Below are positions 1 through 8,140 of a stretch of DNA of 13,593 bases, piece by piece. Each line of letters begins with the position of its first letter. The first letter of the stretch is position 1. Source of the stretch: Mollicutes bacterium (GTDB lineage: Bacteria; Bacillota_I; Bacilli_A; RF39; UBA660); the NCBI GenBank assembly GCA_012838395.1, contig DUPI01000038.1:1-13593 (forward strand), in the 5' to 3' direction. The translations under genes and the position numbers were made by a program. Under the pieces are notes generated by a model. That model was not told the origin of the DNA. It made no database searches and was given only the letters and a program-made list of their open reading frames with translations.

Positions 1-104
1 AGTCAGTATTTTTTCTTTATTTTTGCCCCAAAAGGGCAATAACATCACACCTGATAATGTTAAAACTATAATTTTGGAACGCCATTTTTCCCGATTTTTT
101 TCAT
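1..104 (-). pseudogene. 5' part of a membrane-anchored protein gene, frameshifted at an A7 run, cut by the window edge
   Basis: I do not recognise the family. An ATG at 104-102 has a good ribosome binding site (AAGAGGTG, 117-110) and an extended -10 upstream. Read as given it makes only 12 codons and stops at TAG. If the run of seven A at 101-95 had one more A, the reading frame would stay open to the window edge. It would then start MKKNREKWRSK, a basic stretch followed by about 15 hydrophobic residues (IIVLTLSGVMLLPFW) and a polar segment. That is the shape of a signal peptide or N-terminal anchor. The frame is preceded by TGA and has no other start codon, which supports a frameshift rather than a different start. 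Possible causes are a true mutation, phase variation or slippage at the A run, or a homopolymer sequencing error. The gene lies 56 bases after miaB and continues out of the window. Confidence 0.5.
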
Positions 105-126
105 TTCACACCTCTTAAATGAAATT

Positions 127-135
127 ATTATACCA
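127..135 (-). promoter_or_regulatory. Extended -10 promoter of the left-edge gene
   Basis: On the minus strand the sequence reads TGG-TATAAT, a perfect -10 hexamer with a TGn extension. It lies about 22 bases before the AAGAGG ribosome binding site start context and 23 bases before the ATG at 104. The -35 region is only T-rich. A close copy (ATATGGTATTAT) stands before miaB. Confidence 0.6.
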
Positions 136-160
136 TATAAAAGTTAAAACAAAAAATATG

Positions 161-1582
161 TTATTCACATATTTTTCCATCTAAAGACCATGTCTTTACT
201 TCAGTAATTTTGACATCAACAATTTTACCAATGTTCGATTCATCGGCTTCAACATTAACTAGTTTCATAGTATCTGTATAACCAAATAATGTCTTTTTAT
301 TTTTTTCACTAAATCCTTCTAATAAAACTGGAACTGTTTTGTTTAAATATTTTTGATTAGCTAAATTAGAATATTTATTTACTAATTTATTTAGTTCTTG
401 TAATCTTTTATTTTTAGTTTCTAATGAAACATTATCTGTCATTTTAGCAGCTGGTGTTCCAACTCGTTTCGAAAAAATAAAAGTAAAAGCCGAGTCAAAT
501 TGACACTTATTAACAATATCTAGAGTTTCATTAAAATCCTCTTCGGTTTCACCTGGAAATCCAACAATAATATCAGTTGTAATCGAAACATTAGGAATAG
601 CATCTTTAATCTTGTTATACAGTTCGAAATAAGATTCTTTAGTATATCTTCTTCCCATAAGTTTTAAAATTTTATTAGATCCAGATTGAATTGGCAAATG
701 AATGTAAGGCATAATATTATCATTATTTTTTATTACTTCAATCATTTTATCAGTAAAATCCCATGGATGACTAGTTACAAAACGAATGCGGTTAATACCC
801 GTTTTAGCAACATCTTCTAGTAAATTTTCCATACGATAATCAATATCTAAATCTTTGCCATAAGCATTAACATTTTGACCAAGCAAAGTAATTTCTTGAT
901 AACCTTCATTGACCAAGGTTTGAACTTCCTCAACAATAAATTCTGGTTGTCTACTTCTTTGCTTTCCTCGGGTATAAGGTACAATACAATAAGTACAAAA
1001 CTTATCGCAGCCGTACATAACATTAATCCAAGCTTTATATAAATTATCACGTTTCACGGGAATATTTTCATATACATCCCCTTCAACACTTAAAACTTCT
1101 ATTTCTAATTCCTTTTTAGCTAGTGAAGTTGCTAAGATGTTGGGCAGATTATGAATATTATGAGTACCAAAGACGATGTCTAACCATTTATATTTAGTTA
1201 AAATTTCATCAACGACAACTTCTTCTTGGGCCATACAGCCACAAATTCCAGCGATTAAATGTGGTTTGCTTTCCTTTAGATGTTTAATTCGACCAATCAT
1301 TCCAAATACTTTATTATGAGCATTTTCCCTAATGGCACAAGTATTTAATAAAATTAAATCGGCTTCTTCCATCTTATCTACTTCATAAAAATTCATATCT
1401 TCTAAAATAGCCTTAATCTTTTCAGTATCATGTTCATTCATTTGACAGCCATATGTTTTTATGTAATAGGCTCTATTTAAACCAAGTTTTTTCATATCGT
1501 TAGTTAGTTTATAATTATCAGTTATTACTTCAACTGGATTTTTTGTTCTTTTTCTAGCATTTGCTAAATTGGGTAATTTCAT
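161..1582 (-). CDS. miaB: tRNA-2-methylthio-N6-dimethylallyladenosine synthase MiaB
   Basis: Radical-SAM methylthiotransferase that adds the 2-methylthio group to i6A37 in tRNAs reading UNN codons, in the cytoplasm. The 473 residues fit the family. The N-terminal UPF0004 domain has the three cysteines for the auxiliary 4Fe-4S cluster: C46 (KTYGCQMNEHD), C82 (NTCAIRENA) and C116 (GICGCMAQ). The radical-SAM CxxxCxxC is at C192, C196 and C199 (YGCDKFCTYCIVPYTRG), a MiaB hallmark. A TRAM-like RNA-binding segment covers roughly 408-470. The start ATG is preceded by GAAGTGA and a good promoter, so the gene looks monocistronic. About 35 residues precede the UPF0004 domain, as in other Bacillota MiaB proteins. 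I see no convincing hairpin terminator after the stop. Confidence 0.97.
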   Translation of the reverse strand: MKLPNLANARKRTKNPVEVITDNYKLTNDMKKLGLNRAYYIKTYGCQMNEHDTEKIKAILEDMNFYEVDKMEEADLILLNTCAIRENAHNKVFGMIGRIKHLKESKPHLIAGICGCMAQEEVVVDEILTKYKWLDIVFGTHNIHNLPNILATSLAKKELEIEVLSVEGDVYENIPVKRDNLYKAWINVMYGCDKFCTYCIVPYTRGKQRSRQPEFIVEEVQTLVNEGYQEITLLGQNVNAYGKDLDIDYRMENLLEDVAKTGINRIRFVTSHPWDFTDKMIEVIKNNDNIMPYIHLPIQSGSNKILKLMGRRYTKESYFELYNKIKDAIPNVSITTDIIVGFPGETEEDFNETLDIVNKCQFDSAFTFIFSKRVGTPAAKMTDNVSLETKNKRLQELNKLVNKYSNLANQKYLNKTVPVLLEGFSEKNKKTLFGYTDTMKLVNVEADESNIGKIVDVKITEVKTWSLDGKICE

Positions 1583-1607
1583 TTTATCACTTCATTTCTA
1601 CTAATAG

Positions 1608-1636
1608 ATAATACCATATCAAGGTTAATAAATCAA
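1608..1636 (-). promoter_or_regulatory. miaB promoter
   Basis: Minus strand: -35 TTGATT (1636-1631), a 17-base spacer ending in TGG, and -10 TATTAT (1613-1608), an extended -10 type. It lies about 26 bases before the miaB ATG and just downstream of the rnj terminator. Confidence 0.7.
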
Positions 1637-1649
1637 TATTTTACCAACT

Positions 1650-1679
1650 AAAAAGTAATGCTATACTTCTTGCATTACT
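1650..1679 (-). terminator. Rho-independent terminator of the RNase J gene
   Basis: Perfect 8-base stem AGTAATGC/GCATTACT (1679-1672 with 1661-1654) with a 10-base loop, then TTTT on the minus strand. The stop codon lies at the loop/stem border, so the upstream arm is coding sequence. Confidence 0.65.
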
Positions 1680-3307
1680 ACTAGTATCATTGGCTTACAA
1701 CCAGTCTCTTTATATAAATATTTTCCAAGTTTATCACGAACACCAGTTCTTACTTTATTAAAATCAATATAATTGTTTTTAATATTATCATTAATAACTT
1801 CCAATGATATTTTTTCAGCTTCTTTAATCAAATCAATATTTTCTTTAACAAAGATAAATCCACGAGTTAATATTTCAGGTCCCGCTAAAATCTTTTTGCT
1901 TGTCTTACATAATGTTGCCGTAACTATAACAATACCATTTTCACTTAAAGATTCACGATCTTTAAGAACTAAATCTCCAATGTCTCCAATTGTTTTTCCA
2001 TCAATTAAAATATCATCTATTTTTATTTTTTCGTTGGTATCTAATAATTTACCGTTTTCAAAAGTTGCAACTTGACCATTTAATTTAAGAAGAATATTTT
2101 CTTCGGGAATTCCAACTCTTGCAGCAATAGATGCATTAGCAACTTGATGACGGTACTCCCCTATTACAGGGAAATAATACTTGGGTTTTATTAAATCCAG
2201 CATCAACATTAAATCTTCGCTAGATGCGTGATGTTCTAAATACTTTTTAGTTGGTAATAATACTAATTGGGCACCAATTTTAGATATATCATCAAATAAT
2301 TTTGTTGCACTTTTTTCCATACCTTCATAAATCGGAGCTGCAAATACAACAGTATCTTCTTCTGAAATTTTAACAAATTTATCATAGCCTCGAACAATAC
2401 GACTAATGTTTGAATATGGTTTTTCACGCTCGTCTGATATTAATACAACAACATCCTCGTCTCTAACATGTTGAATAGAAGCGATTTTTGATTTATCAAA
2501 TTCAATATATTTCATATCAATTGCCTTAATAATAGAGTTTTCAAGACGTTTACCCATTATTACTACCTTACGTTCAGTCGCACTTACTTCCAATAATAAT
2601 TCTTGAATTCGATATAAATTATTTTGAAAAGTATTAAATAATATTCGACCCTCATTTTTATTTAGTGTTTCCCGAATAATTGATGAGGTACGATGATTTG
2701 GTGAAGTAAAACCTTGTTTATCGGCATATAACGATTCACTCAACAAACATAATACTCCTTGTTTACCAACGTAGGCTAGTTTACCAATATCTGTTTTGTA
2801 AGCACCCGACATTGTTGGATCAAAAACAAAGTTTCCTGTATAAACAATTGTTCCACTTTCAGTATACAACACATATCCTACCGTATCAGGTACTGAGTGT
2901 GTTAAACTAATTGGGAACACACTATTTTTCCCGAAAGTTATTTTTCGATGAGGTTTAATTAATATTAAATTATCGGTTGACATTTCCTCATTTTCTAATT
3001 CTTTTTTGATTGTTTCTAAAGTAAAAGCCGTCGCATAAATTTTAAGTTCCGGAATATCAAGTAAAATATCCGGAATCGCTCCCATGTGTTCGTCATGGCC
3101 ATGAGTTATAAACATACCTACGATACGGTTTTTATTTTCTTTTAAATAATCATAATTAGGAATAATATAATCAATTCCTAACATTTTGTCATCTGCATAT
3201 TTAAGTCCTGCATCAAAGATAAAAATATCTTTTCCGACTTCAATAATATACATGTTTTTTCCGTTTTCATTTAGTCCACCTAGACTAAATATTTTAATTT
3301 TATTCAT
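1661..3307 (-). CDS. rnj: RNase J family metallo-beta-lactamase/beta-CASP ribonuclease, with a degenerate metal site (J2-like)
   Basis: RNase J is the main 5'-3' exo- and endonuclease of mRNA and rRNA maturation in Bacillota; J1 and J2 form a complex. The 548 residues and the domain order fit: metallo-beta-lactamase (about 1-200), beta-CASP (about 210-340), lactamase completion with the RNase J-specific KPKYYFPVIGEYRHQ (374-388), and a C-terminal domain from about 430. The metal site differs from the family pattern. HxHxDH reads H69-G-H71-D-E73-H74, so Asp is replaced by Glu. H137 (THSVPD) is kept. The Asp of the GDF motif is N159 (TGNF). The His of PVHGE is I382, and the HxSGH stretch reads LEHHAS. 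Such loss is typical of the weakly active RNase J2 subunit. No J1 partner is in the window. Start: AAGGAG lies just before the ATG. Identity as RNase J is firm; the J2 role is inferred. Confidence 0.92.
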   Translation of the reverse strand: MNKIKIFSLGGLNENGKNMYIIEVGKDIFIFDAGLKYADDKMLGIDYIIPNYDYLKENKNRIVGMFITHGHDEHMGAIPDILLDIPELKIYATAFTLETIKKELENEEMSTDNLILIKPHRKITFGKNSVFPISLTHSVPDTVGYVLYTESGTIVYTGNFVFDPTMSGAYKTDIGKLAYVGKQGVLCLLSESLYADKQGFTSPNHRTSSIIRETLNKNEGRILFNTFQNNLYRIQELLLEVSATERKVVIMGKRLENSIIKAIDMKYIEFDKSKIASIQHVRDEDVVVLISDEREKPYSNISRIVRGYDKFVKISEEDTVVFAAPIYEGMEKSATKLFDDISKIGAQLVLLPTKKYLEHHASSEDLMLMLDLIKPKYYFPVIGEYRHQVANASIAARVGIPEENILLKLNGQVATFENGKLLDTNEKIKIDDILIDGKTIGDIGDLVLKDRESLSENGIVIVTATLCKTSKKILAGPEILTRGFIFVKENIDLIKEAEKISLEVINDNIKNNYIDFNKVRTGVRDKLGKYLYKETGCKPMILVVMQEV

Positions 3308-3341
3308 TTTTCTCCTTTCTCTTGTTAAAAAAGCCTAATTA

Positions 3342-3370
3342 ATTATAACAAAAAAAATAGCATTAGTCTA
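3342..3370 (-). promoter_or_regulatory. RNase J gene promoter
   Basis: Minus strand: TAGACT (3370-3365), a 17-base spacer ending TGT, and TATAAT (3347-3342), a perfect extended -10. It lies about 35 bases before the ATG at 3307. Confidence 0.65.
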
Positions 3371-3403
3371 TCTTTTGTTTTTATATATTAAATATATTTA
3401 TTT

Positions 3404-3434
3404 AAAGAAAAGACTGCCACTTAAGAGACAGTCT
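3404..3434 (-). terminator. Terminator of the FAD-dependent dehydrogenase gene
   Basis: Stem AGACTG/CAGTCT (3434-3429 with 3416-3411) with a 12-base loop holding the TAA stop, then TTTTCTTT on the minus strand. A competing small hairpin, GAGAC-T-GTCTC, shares the upstream arm. Confidence 0.6.
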
Positions 3435-4806
3435 CATTTTTCAATATATTTTGAGCAGCTATCACCCCACTAATTGAAGCTTGCATTAAGCCTCTTGTAA
3501 TACCAGCTCCATCACCAATTGCATATACTCCTTTAATTGCTGTTTCCAAATTTTTATCAACTCTTATTTTGGATGAATAAAACTTTACTTCAACACCATA
3601 AAGAATAGTTTCTTTTCCTGATATTCCGGGACAAATTTTTTCTAATTCATCAAACGTTTCTAATAAAGCATTTAAAATTCTAGCAGGTAAAACAAAAGAT
3701 AAATCACCGGGAATAGCATCTTCTAATGTTGGTTTGTAAGTTAACTTTTTTATTCTTTTAACTGTTGATCTTTGTCCTGCTTTTAAGTCATACAATCTTT
3801 GAATCATTATTTTGCCACCAGTAAGCATATTACCTAGCCTAGCTATATATTTACCATATTCAATCGGATTATTAAAAGGCTCAGTAAATTGGGCAGAAAC
3901 TAATAAAGCAAAGTTTGTTAAATTACTTTTTTTATTTTGAAAACTATGTCCATTAACACATGCCAAGTCATCATCATAATTTTCTTGGGCTACAAAACCA
4001 CCAGGATTCATACAAAAAGTTCTAACAATATTTTCGGTTGTTTTAGAGGTGTTATATATTTTAAATTCATATAATTCATCAGTCAAATGATCAGTAACGG
4101 CTCTAGGTAATTCAACTCTAACACCAATATCAATTTGATTGTTATCTGTTTTAATGTTATAACTTTTACATTTATCAAATAACCAACCAGAACCACTTCG
4201 TCCCACAGCAAAAATAATATTATCACATGAATACTCACCTTTTTTAGTAATAACTTTTTTGCTTTTTTCATTAAGTTCAACATCTAAAACATCTTCATTT
4301 ACCAAAACCTTAACATTTTTATGACTAATAATAAAGTCATACATTTTTTCCATTATAATTGCACTCATTTCAGTACCAAGATGTCTAATTGGACACTTAA
4401 TAAATTTTAAACCATATTTACTACAGTCATACTCCATTTTTTCGGCAAATTCCTTGTTGTAAGCAATTTGAGTGTTGCCACCATAATTCAAATAAACATT
4501 ATCAACATATTCAATTAATTCATTAACTTTATCAACACCGATATATTCTTCTAACCAACCACCAACATCTTTTGATAAAGATAATTTACCGTCAGAAAAA
4601 GCACCTGCCCCACCAAAACCACATGATATGTTACACGGTTTGCACGATATACATTGGATAGTTTTCTGTTTCGGACAATTTCTCACCTTAATATTGCGCC
4701 CTTTATCAAACATAACAATTTTCATATCAGGGTCATGTTTTAACAATTCTAAAGCACTAAAAATACCGGCTGGCCCGCATCCTATAATACCAACATTATA
4801 TTCCAT
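3421..4806 (-). CDS. NAD(P)/FAD-dependent oxidoreductase, COG2509-type dehydrogenase
   Basis: A flavoprotein dehydrogenase of an uncharacterised family (COG2509 type); substrate and partner are unknown. The N-terminal Rossmann motif GIIGCGPAG (residues 6-14) binds the FAD ADP moiety. The C-terminal GVYAIGDGAGITRGLMQAS (about 426-444) is the second FAD motif, with the GD that contacts ribityl phosphate. Between residues 44 and 62 there are five cysteines (C44, C52, C55, C58, C62) just before GFGGAGAFSDGKL, a block typical of this family that could hold an Fe-S cluster or a metal. No signal peptide or membrane segment is visible, so it is probably cytosolic. The gene has its own promoter and terminator and stands alone. 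Start: GAGGTAGG precedes the ATG at suitable spacing. Length 461 residues is normal for the family. Confidence 0.85.
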   Translation of the reverse strand: MEYNVGIIGCGPAGIFSALELLKHDPDMKIVMFDKGRNIKVRNCPKQKTIQCISCKPCNISCGFGGAGAFSDGKLSLSKDVGGWLEEYIGVDKVNELIEYVDNVYLNYGGNTQIAYNKEFAEKMEYDCSKYGLKFIKCPIRHLGTEMSAIIMEKMYDFIISHKNVKVLVNEDVLDVELNEKSKKVITKKGEYSCDNIIFAVGRSGSGWLFDKCKSYNIKTDNNQIDIGVRVELPRAVTDHLTDELYEFKIYNTSKTTENIVRTFCMNPGGFVAQENYDDDLACVNGHSFQNKKSNLTNFALLVSAQFTEPFNNPIEYGKYIARLGNMLTGGKIMIQRLYDLKAGQRSTVKRIKKLTYKPTLEDAIPGDLSFVLPARILNALLETFDELEKICPGISGKETILYGVEVKFYSSKIRVDKNLETAIKGVYAIGDGAGITRGLMQASISGVIAAQNILKNETVS

Positions 4807-4830
4807 TATCCTACCTCTTTTCGTAATCTC

Positions 4831-4859
4831 ATTTTAGCATATATAACATTTAAAGACAA
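4831..4859 (-). promoter_or_regulatory. Promoter of the FAD-dependent dehydrogenase gene
   Basis: Minus strand: TTGTCT (4859-4854), a 17-base spacer ending TGC, and TAAAAT (4836-4831). The distance to the ATG at 4806 is 24 bases, with GAGGTAGG in between. Confidence 0.7.
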
Positions 4860-4891
4860 TAATTGCACCTTGCTTAAGTTTTTATAAAATC

Positions 4892-4925
4892 AAAAATAGA
4901 TATACTTTTTAAATATATCTATTTT
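4892..4925 (-). terminator. Terminator at the end of the rlmN-prpC-prkC-rsgA-rpe operon
   Basis: Perfect 12-base AT-rich stem (4925-4914 with 4904-4893, arm AAAATAGATATA) and a 9-base loop, then TTTTT and more T on the minus strand. The upstream arm includes the rpe stop codon and its last lysine codon. Confidence 0.75.
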
Positions 4926-5551
4926 AATAATTTATCAATTTGAGTTTGATAATCAGCACGACTAGTAATATAACTACCAACTACAACTATATCAGCATTT
5001 TGACAGTACTTAATTGTTTTATTATTAATACCACCATCAACTTGAATTATATAATTATAATTGTTTTGATCTCTTAAGTATTTTAAATTATCAATTTTAG
5101 AAGTAGTTTCCATTATAAATTCTTGCCCCCCATAACCCGGTTCAACACTCATAATAAGTATTAAGTCAATAAGGGGTAAATACGGAAGTAATGTCTCAAT
5201 ATTTGTTTTAGGCTTAATTGAAATACCCACTTTAATATTGTATTGTTTTAAATAATTAATTACTTCCCTTTGATTATCAATTGCTTCTAAGTGAAAGGTA
5301 ATAAATTCTGGATTAATTGTTATAAAGTCATCAATATATTTCATAACATCATTTACCATCAAATGAACATCTTTGGGTTTAGTAGTATTTTGCAACAAAT
5401 ATTTTATTTCAGCAATAGTATATGTTTTATTTGTTACAAATTTTCCATCCATAATATCAAGATGTAAATAATCAATACTTGTTTTATCTAACCTTTCAAC
5501 ATTTTCTTTTAAATTTTCTTTAATTGATAAAAATGATGCCGATATTTTCAT
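4919..5551 (-). CDS. rpe: Ribulose-phosphate 3-epimerase
   Basis: Interconverts ribulose 5-phosphate and xylulose 5-phosphate in the pentose phosphate pathway, supplying the transketolase whose gene ends at the right edge. It is a (beta/alpha)8 barrel of about 210 residues, the family's usual length. Numbering from the first of two adjacent ATGs, the metal and acid/base residues are present: H31 and D33 (HLDIMDGKFV), H64 (DVHLM) and D173 (QVDGGI). The phosphate and substrate loop MSVEPGYGGQEF (135-146) is also kept. Two ATGs stand in tandem (5554 and 5551). AAGGGTGAT is better spaced for the second, so I chose 5551; the difference is one residue. It is the last gene of the operon, starting 4 bases after the rsgA stop, and it ends inside a terminator hairpin. 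Confidence 0.95.
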   Translation of the reverse strand: MKISASFLSIKENLKENVERLDKTSIDYLHLDIMDGKFVTNKTYTIAEIKYLLQNTTKPKDVHLMVNDVMKYIDDFITINPEFITFHLEAIDNQREVINYLKQYNIKVGISIKPKTNIETLLPYLPLIDLILIMSVEPGYGGQEFIMETTSKIDNLKYLRDQNNYNYIIQVDGGINNKTIKYCQNADIVVVGSYITSRADYQTQIDKLLK

Positions 5552-5555
5552 CATA

Positions 5556-6389
5556 TCACCCTTTACTTATAAAACTTATATAATTATCGTAACGACTTTT
5601 AATAATGGTTTGGTCGTTAACTTTTTCCTTAACAACACAATCAACTTCATGATGATGCATACAATCTTTATATTTGCAATCATGTCGATACTGGTTAAAT
5701 TCAATAACATTATCACGAATATCAGCAACTGACATTCCATCAAAAGAAAGAGATGAAAAACCAGGCGTGTCAGCAATTAGACCATCTAATACTGGTAATA
5801 ATTCAACATGTCTAGTTGTATGTTTACCTCGCCCTAGAGCCTTAGAAATTGGTGCTGTTAAAATATCTAAATTGCTATCTAGCATGTTTAACAAAGTGGA
5901 TTTACCAGCACCACTTTGTCCTGTAAAAACAGTTATTTTATTTTTAAAAATATGTTTAAAATAATCGTGATTATTATTGAGATAAACTTGATAACCAATT
6001 TTTTTATAATAAACAACATATTTATTAATAGTGTTTAGTTCTTCTTTGGTTAATAAATCCAACTTTGTAAAACAAATAATTGGTAAAATATTATTATATT
6101 CAATAATTATTAATAATTTATCTAATAAATTGGTAGAAAAATCTGGTTCTTTAACACTAGCTACAATAACAGCTTGATCGACATTCACAACTGATGGGCG
6201 AACCAATTCGTTTTTTCTAGGATGTACTTCTGTAATTATTTTATTGTCAACATCAATTTTAACGATATCACCAACTGTTGGTCGAATATTTAAATTGCGA
6301 AACTTCCCTTTTGATTTACAGACGTATAATTCATCATTAACCAGTACGGTATAATCGTTACTAACTAGTTTTACAATTCTTCCAATCAT
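5556..6389 (-). CDS. rsgA: Ribosome small-subunit maturation GTPase RsgA (YloQ/YjeQ)
   Basis: Circularly permuted GTPase that binds and checks the maturing 30S subunit. An N-terminal OB-fold (about 1-65) is followed by the permuted G domain, with motifs in the order expected: G4 TKLD (108-111), G1 GQSGAGKS (157-164), G2 around TTRH (191-194) and G3 DTPG (207-210). A C-terminal zinc finger has C238, C243, H245 and C251 in the family spacing CxxxxCxHxxxxxC. Length 277 is slightly short but complete. The ATG overlaps the prkC TGA by 4 bases (ATGA) and only a weak ribosome binding site is visible, so translation is probably coupled to prkC. In Bacillus the PrkC kinase phosphorylates this GTPase, which fits the shared operon. 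Confidence 0.96.
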   Translation of the reverse strand: MIGRIVKLVSNDYTVLVNDELYVCKSKGKFRNLNIRPTVGDIVKIDVDNKIITEVHPRKNELVRPSVVNVDQAVIVASVKEPDFSTNLLDKLLIIIEYNNILPIICFTKLDLLTKEELNTINKYVVYYKKIGYQVYLNNNHDYFKHIFKNKITVFTGQSGAGKSTLLNMLDSNLDILTAPISKALGRGKHTTRHVELLPVLDGLIADTPGFSSLSFDGMSVADIRDNVIEFNQYRHDCKYKDCMHHHEVDCVVKEKVNDQTIIKSRYDNYISFISKG

Positions 6390-8140
6390 GATTCCGAACC
6401 TGGTAATATTTCATCAAGTGGGTCATCAACAGGATCATTTGCTGGGTCTTCAACAGGGTCTTCAACAGGCTCTTCAACTGGTTTTGTTGCGATGACAACT
6501 TTCAAGGTCGCACCACGCATAATTTGACTTTTAGGAGGGCGACTTTGTGAAATAATAGCACCTTCTTCATAGTCACTTTTTTCCTTATATTCGATAGTTA
6601 GTCTTAGACCATATTCATCAGCAAAAGCTCTAATATCAGTTTCAGACCATTTTTCTGAAGCGAAATCAGGATATTGAGTAATAATATCTGGTAAATACAG
6701 AGTTACTGTATCACCTTCAACTAACTTGCTACCAATTTTTGGTTTTTGTTCAATAATAATATTTTCATCATATTTAGTAACATCATCAACCGTTTTCTTT
6801 TCTGTCAACACATAAATACCTTTAGTTTCAAGCAAGGCTTTTATTTCATAATAATTTTTTCCAACATAATTTTCAAGCGTTACTCCTGCTTCTCCAAGAG
6901 AAACATATATTGTAATTGTATTTCCCTTTTTAACTATACTATTATAGTGAGGACTAGTTTTAACAACTTTCCCTTCTTTTATTTCACTATTATTTTCTTC
7001 TCTTATTTCATCATTAACTTTTAATCCTAATTCCTTTAAGGTTTTAGTAGCTTCTTCAGGTGTTAAATTAGCAACATTAGGCACCTTAACCTCAGGAACA
7101 GCAGTTAATTTTGGCAAAAAGATAATCATTAAAACTAAAAGTGTTATTAACCCAATCGCTGTAGCACTAAGAATCATTAATATTTTATTAACTTTCTTTT
7201 CATTATCTATTGATTCTGTTTTTTCTTCTTTAGTATCTTTTATAACCGGTATAACTTTAGTTTCTTCTAAATCTTGTTCCGGGTATTTATAAACAACACG
7301 TTTAACATCTTTGTATTCTTCATTTAATGCATTTTCAAGATCAATATACATTTCTGTAACGTTATCATAACGATTTTTAGGGTTTTTGGCACAAGATTTT
7401 AAAATAATATTTTCTAAACTTTGAGGAATGTTAGGATTTTGTTTTCGAACACTAGGTATTTGTTCTTTCATCTGTTTAATCGCAATCTCAACAGCATTTT
7501 CTCCTCTAAAAGGAATTTTACCAATTAGTAACTCATACATTAAAATTCCTAAAGAATAAATGTCACTTTTAATTGTTGCCCCATTACCATTTGCTTGTTC
7601 TGGCGGTAAATAGTGAACCGAACCCATAACTGAATTAGTTTGAGTTAATTCATTACTATTTAAAGCCATAGCAATTCCAAAATCAGTTATTTTTAAACGT
7701 CCATCATCTAATATTAAAATATTTTGTGGTTTTATATCCCTATGAATAATATAACCATTATGGGCATGGGCAATGCCGCTTGTTAACTGGAGCATAATAT
7801 CAACAACTTCTTCCAAAGTTAAAGCTCCACGTCTTTTAATCAAACTTTTTAAAGTGCGACCATCAATATATTCCATAACTATAAAATATTTACCATCATC
7901 TTCTCCAACATCATACATTTCAACTATGTTTGGATGGTTTAGGGAAGAAGCTGAAATTGCTTCACGTTGAAAACGTCTAACAAATTTCTCATCATCTGCT
8001 AAATCCCCACGAAGAATTTTAACCGCAACTTTACGGTCAAGAATGATGTCTTGCGCTAAATAAACATTAGCCATTCCACCTTCTCCAATTAATCTAATAA
8101 TTTGATAACGGTCATTAATTTTTTGTCCTTTAATAATCAT
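6386..8140 (-). CDS. prkC: Membrane Ser/Thr protein kinase with PASTA domains (PrkC/Stk1 type)
   Basis: Hanks-type kinase that senses muropeptides or lipid II outside and phosphorylates cytoplasmic targets. The kinase domain (about 10-275) has the glycine loop GEGGMA (19-24), Lys41 (VAVKIL), HRDIKPQN (133-140), DFG (153-155) and PPE (179-181). Activation-loop threonines T166 and T168 are the likely autophosphorylation sites. A single membrane helix covers about 319-343, so the N-terminus is inside and the PASTA part outside. There are three PASTA repeats: about 350-416, 420-484 and 486-552. The protein ends in an acidic proline-rich tail (553-584) with period-4 prolines, unusual for the family. 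The ATG shares one base with the prpC stop (TAATG). The ribosome binding site is AAGGGTGG/GGTGAAG within prpC. Its phosphatase is the gene immediately before it. Confidence 0.96.
   Translation of the reverse strand: MIIKGQKINDRYQIIRLIGEGGMANVYLAQDIILDRKVAVKILRGDLADDEKFVRRFQREAISASSLNHPNIVEMYDVGEDDGKYFIVMEYIDGRTLKSLIKRRGALTLEEVVDIMLQLTSGIAHAHNGYIIHRDIKPQNILILDDGRLKITDFGIAMALNSNELTQTNSVMGSVHYLPPEQANGNGATIKSDIYSLGILMYELLIGKIPFRGENAVEIAIKQMKEQIPSVRKQNPNIPQSLENIILKSCAKNPKNRYDNVTEMYIDLENALNEEYKDVKRVVYKYPEQDLEETKVIPVIKDTKEEKTESIDNEKKVNKILMILSATAIGLITLLVLMIIFLPKLTAVPEVKVPNVANLTPEEATKTLKELGLKVNDEIREENNSEIKEGKVVKTSPHYNSIVKKGNTITIYVSLGEAGVTLENYVGKNYYEIKALLETKGIYVLTEKKTVDDVTKYDENIIIEQKPKIGSKLVEGDTVTLYLPDIITQYPDFASEKWSETDIRAFADEYGLRLTIEYKEKSDYEEGAIISQSRPPKSQIMRGATLKVVIATKPVEEPVEDPVEDPANDPVDDPLDEILPGSES
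6419..6481 (-). repeat. 12-base tandem repeat encoding a 4-residue acidic proline repeat in the PrkC tail
   Basis: On the plus strand GGGTCTTCAACA recurs with small changes at 12-base intervals. In the protein, prolines stand at 554, 558, 562, 566, 570 and 574, each with Glu/Asp in between (E-D-P-V type). The codons have drifted at the distal copies, so the repeat is not brand new. It lies outside the membrane after the last PASTA domain. Confidence 0.8.

Noticed and set aside
24..38. Inverted repeat TTGCCC...GGGCAA at the left edge as a terminator
   Set aside because: No T run follows on either strand, and on the minus strand it lies inside the restored reading frame (LLPFWGK).
17..85. 22-codon minus-strand frame starting ATGGCGTTC
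   Set aside because: No ribosome binding site, and the hydrophobic signal-anchor reading in the neighbouring frame is a better explanation.
1773..2075. Plus-strand frames opposite rnj, rsgA, prkC, tgt and others (60-100 residues)
   Set aside because: No ribosome binding sites or family features; they lie opposite well-conserved genes and are read-outs of the complementary strand.
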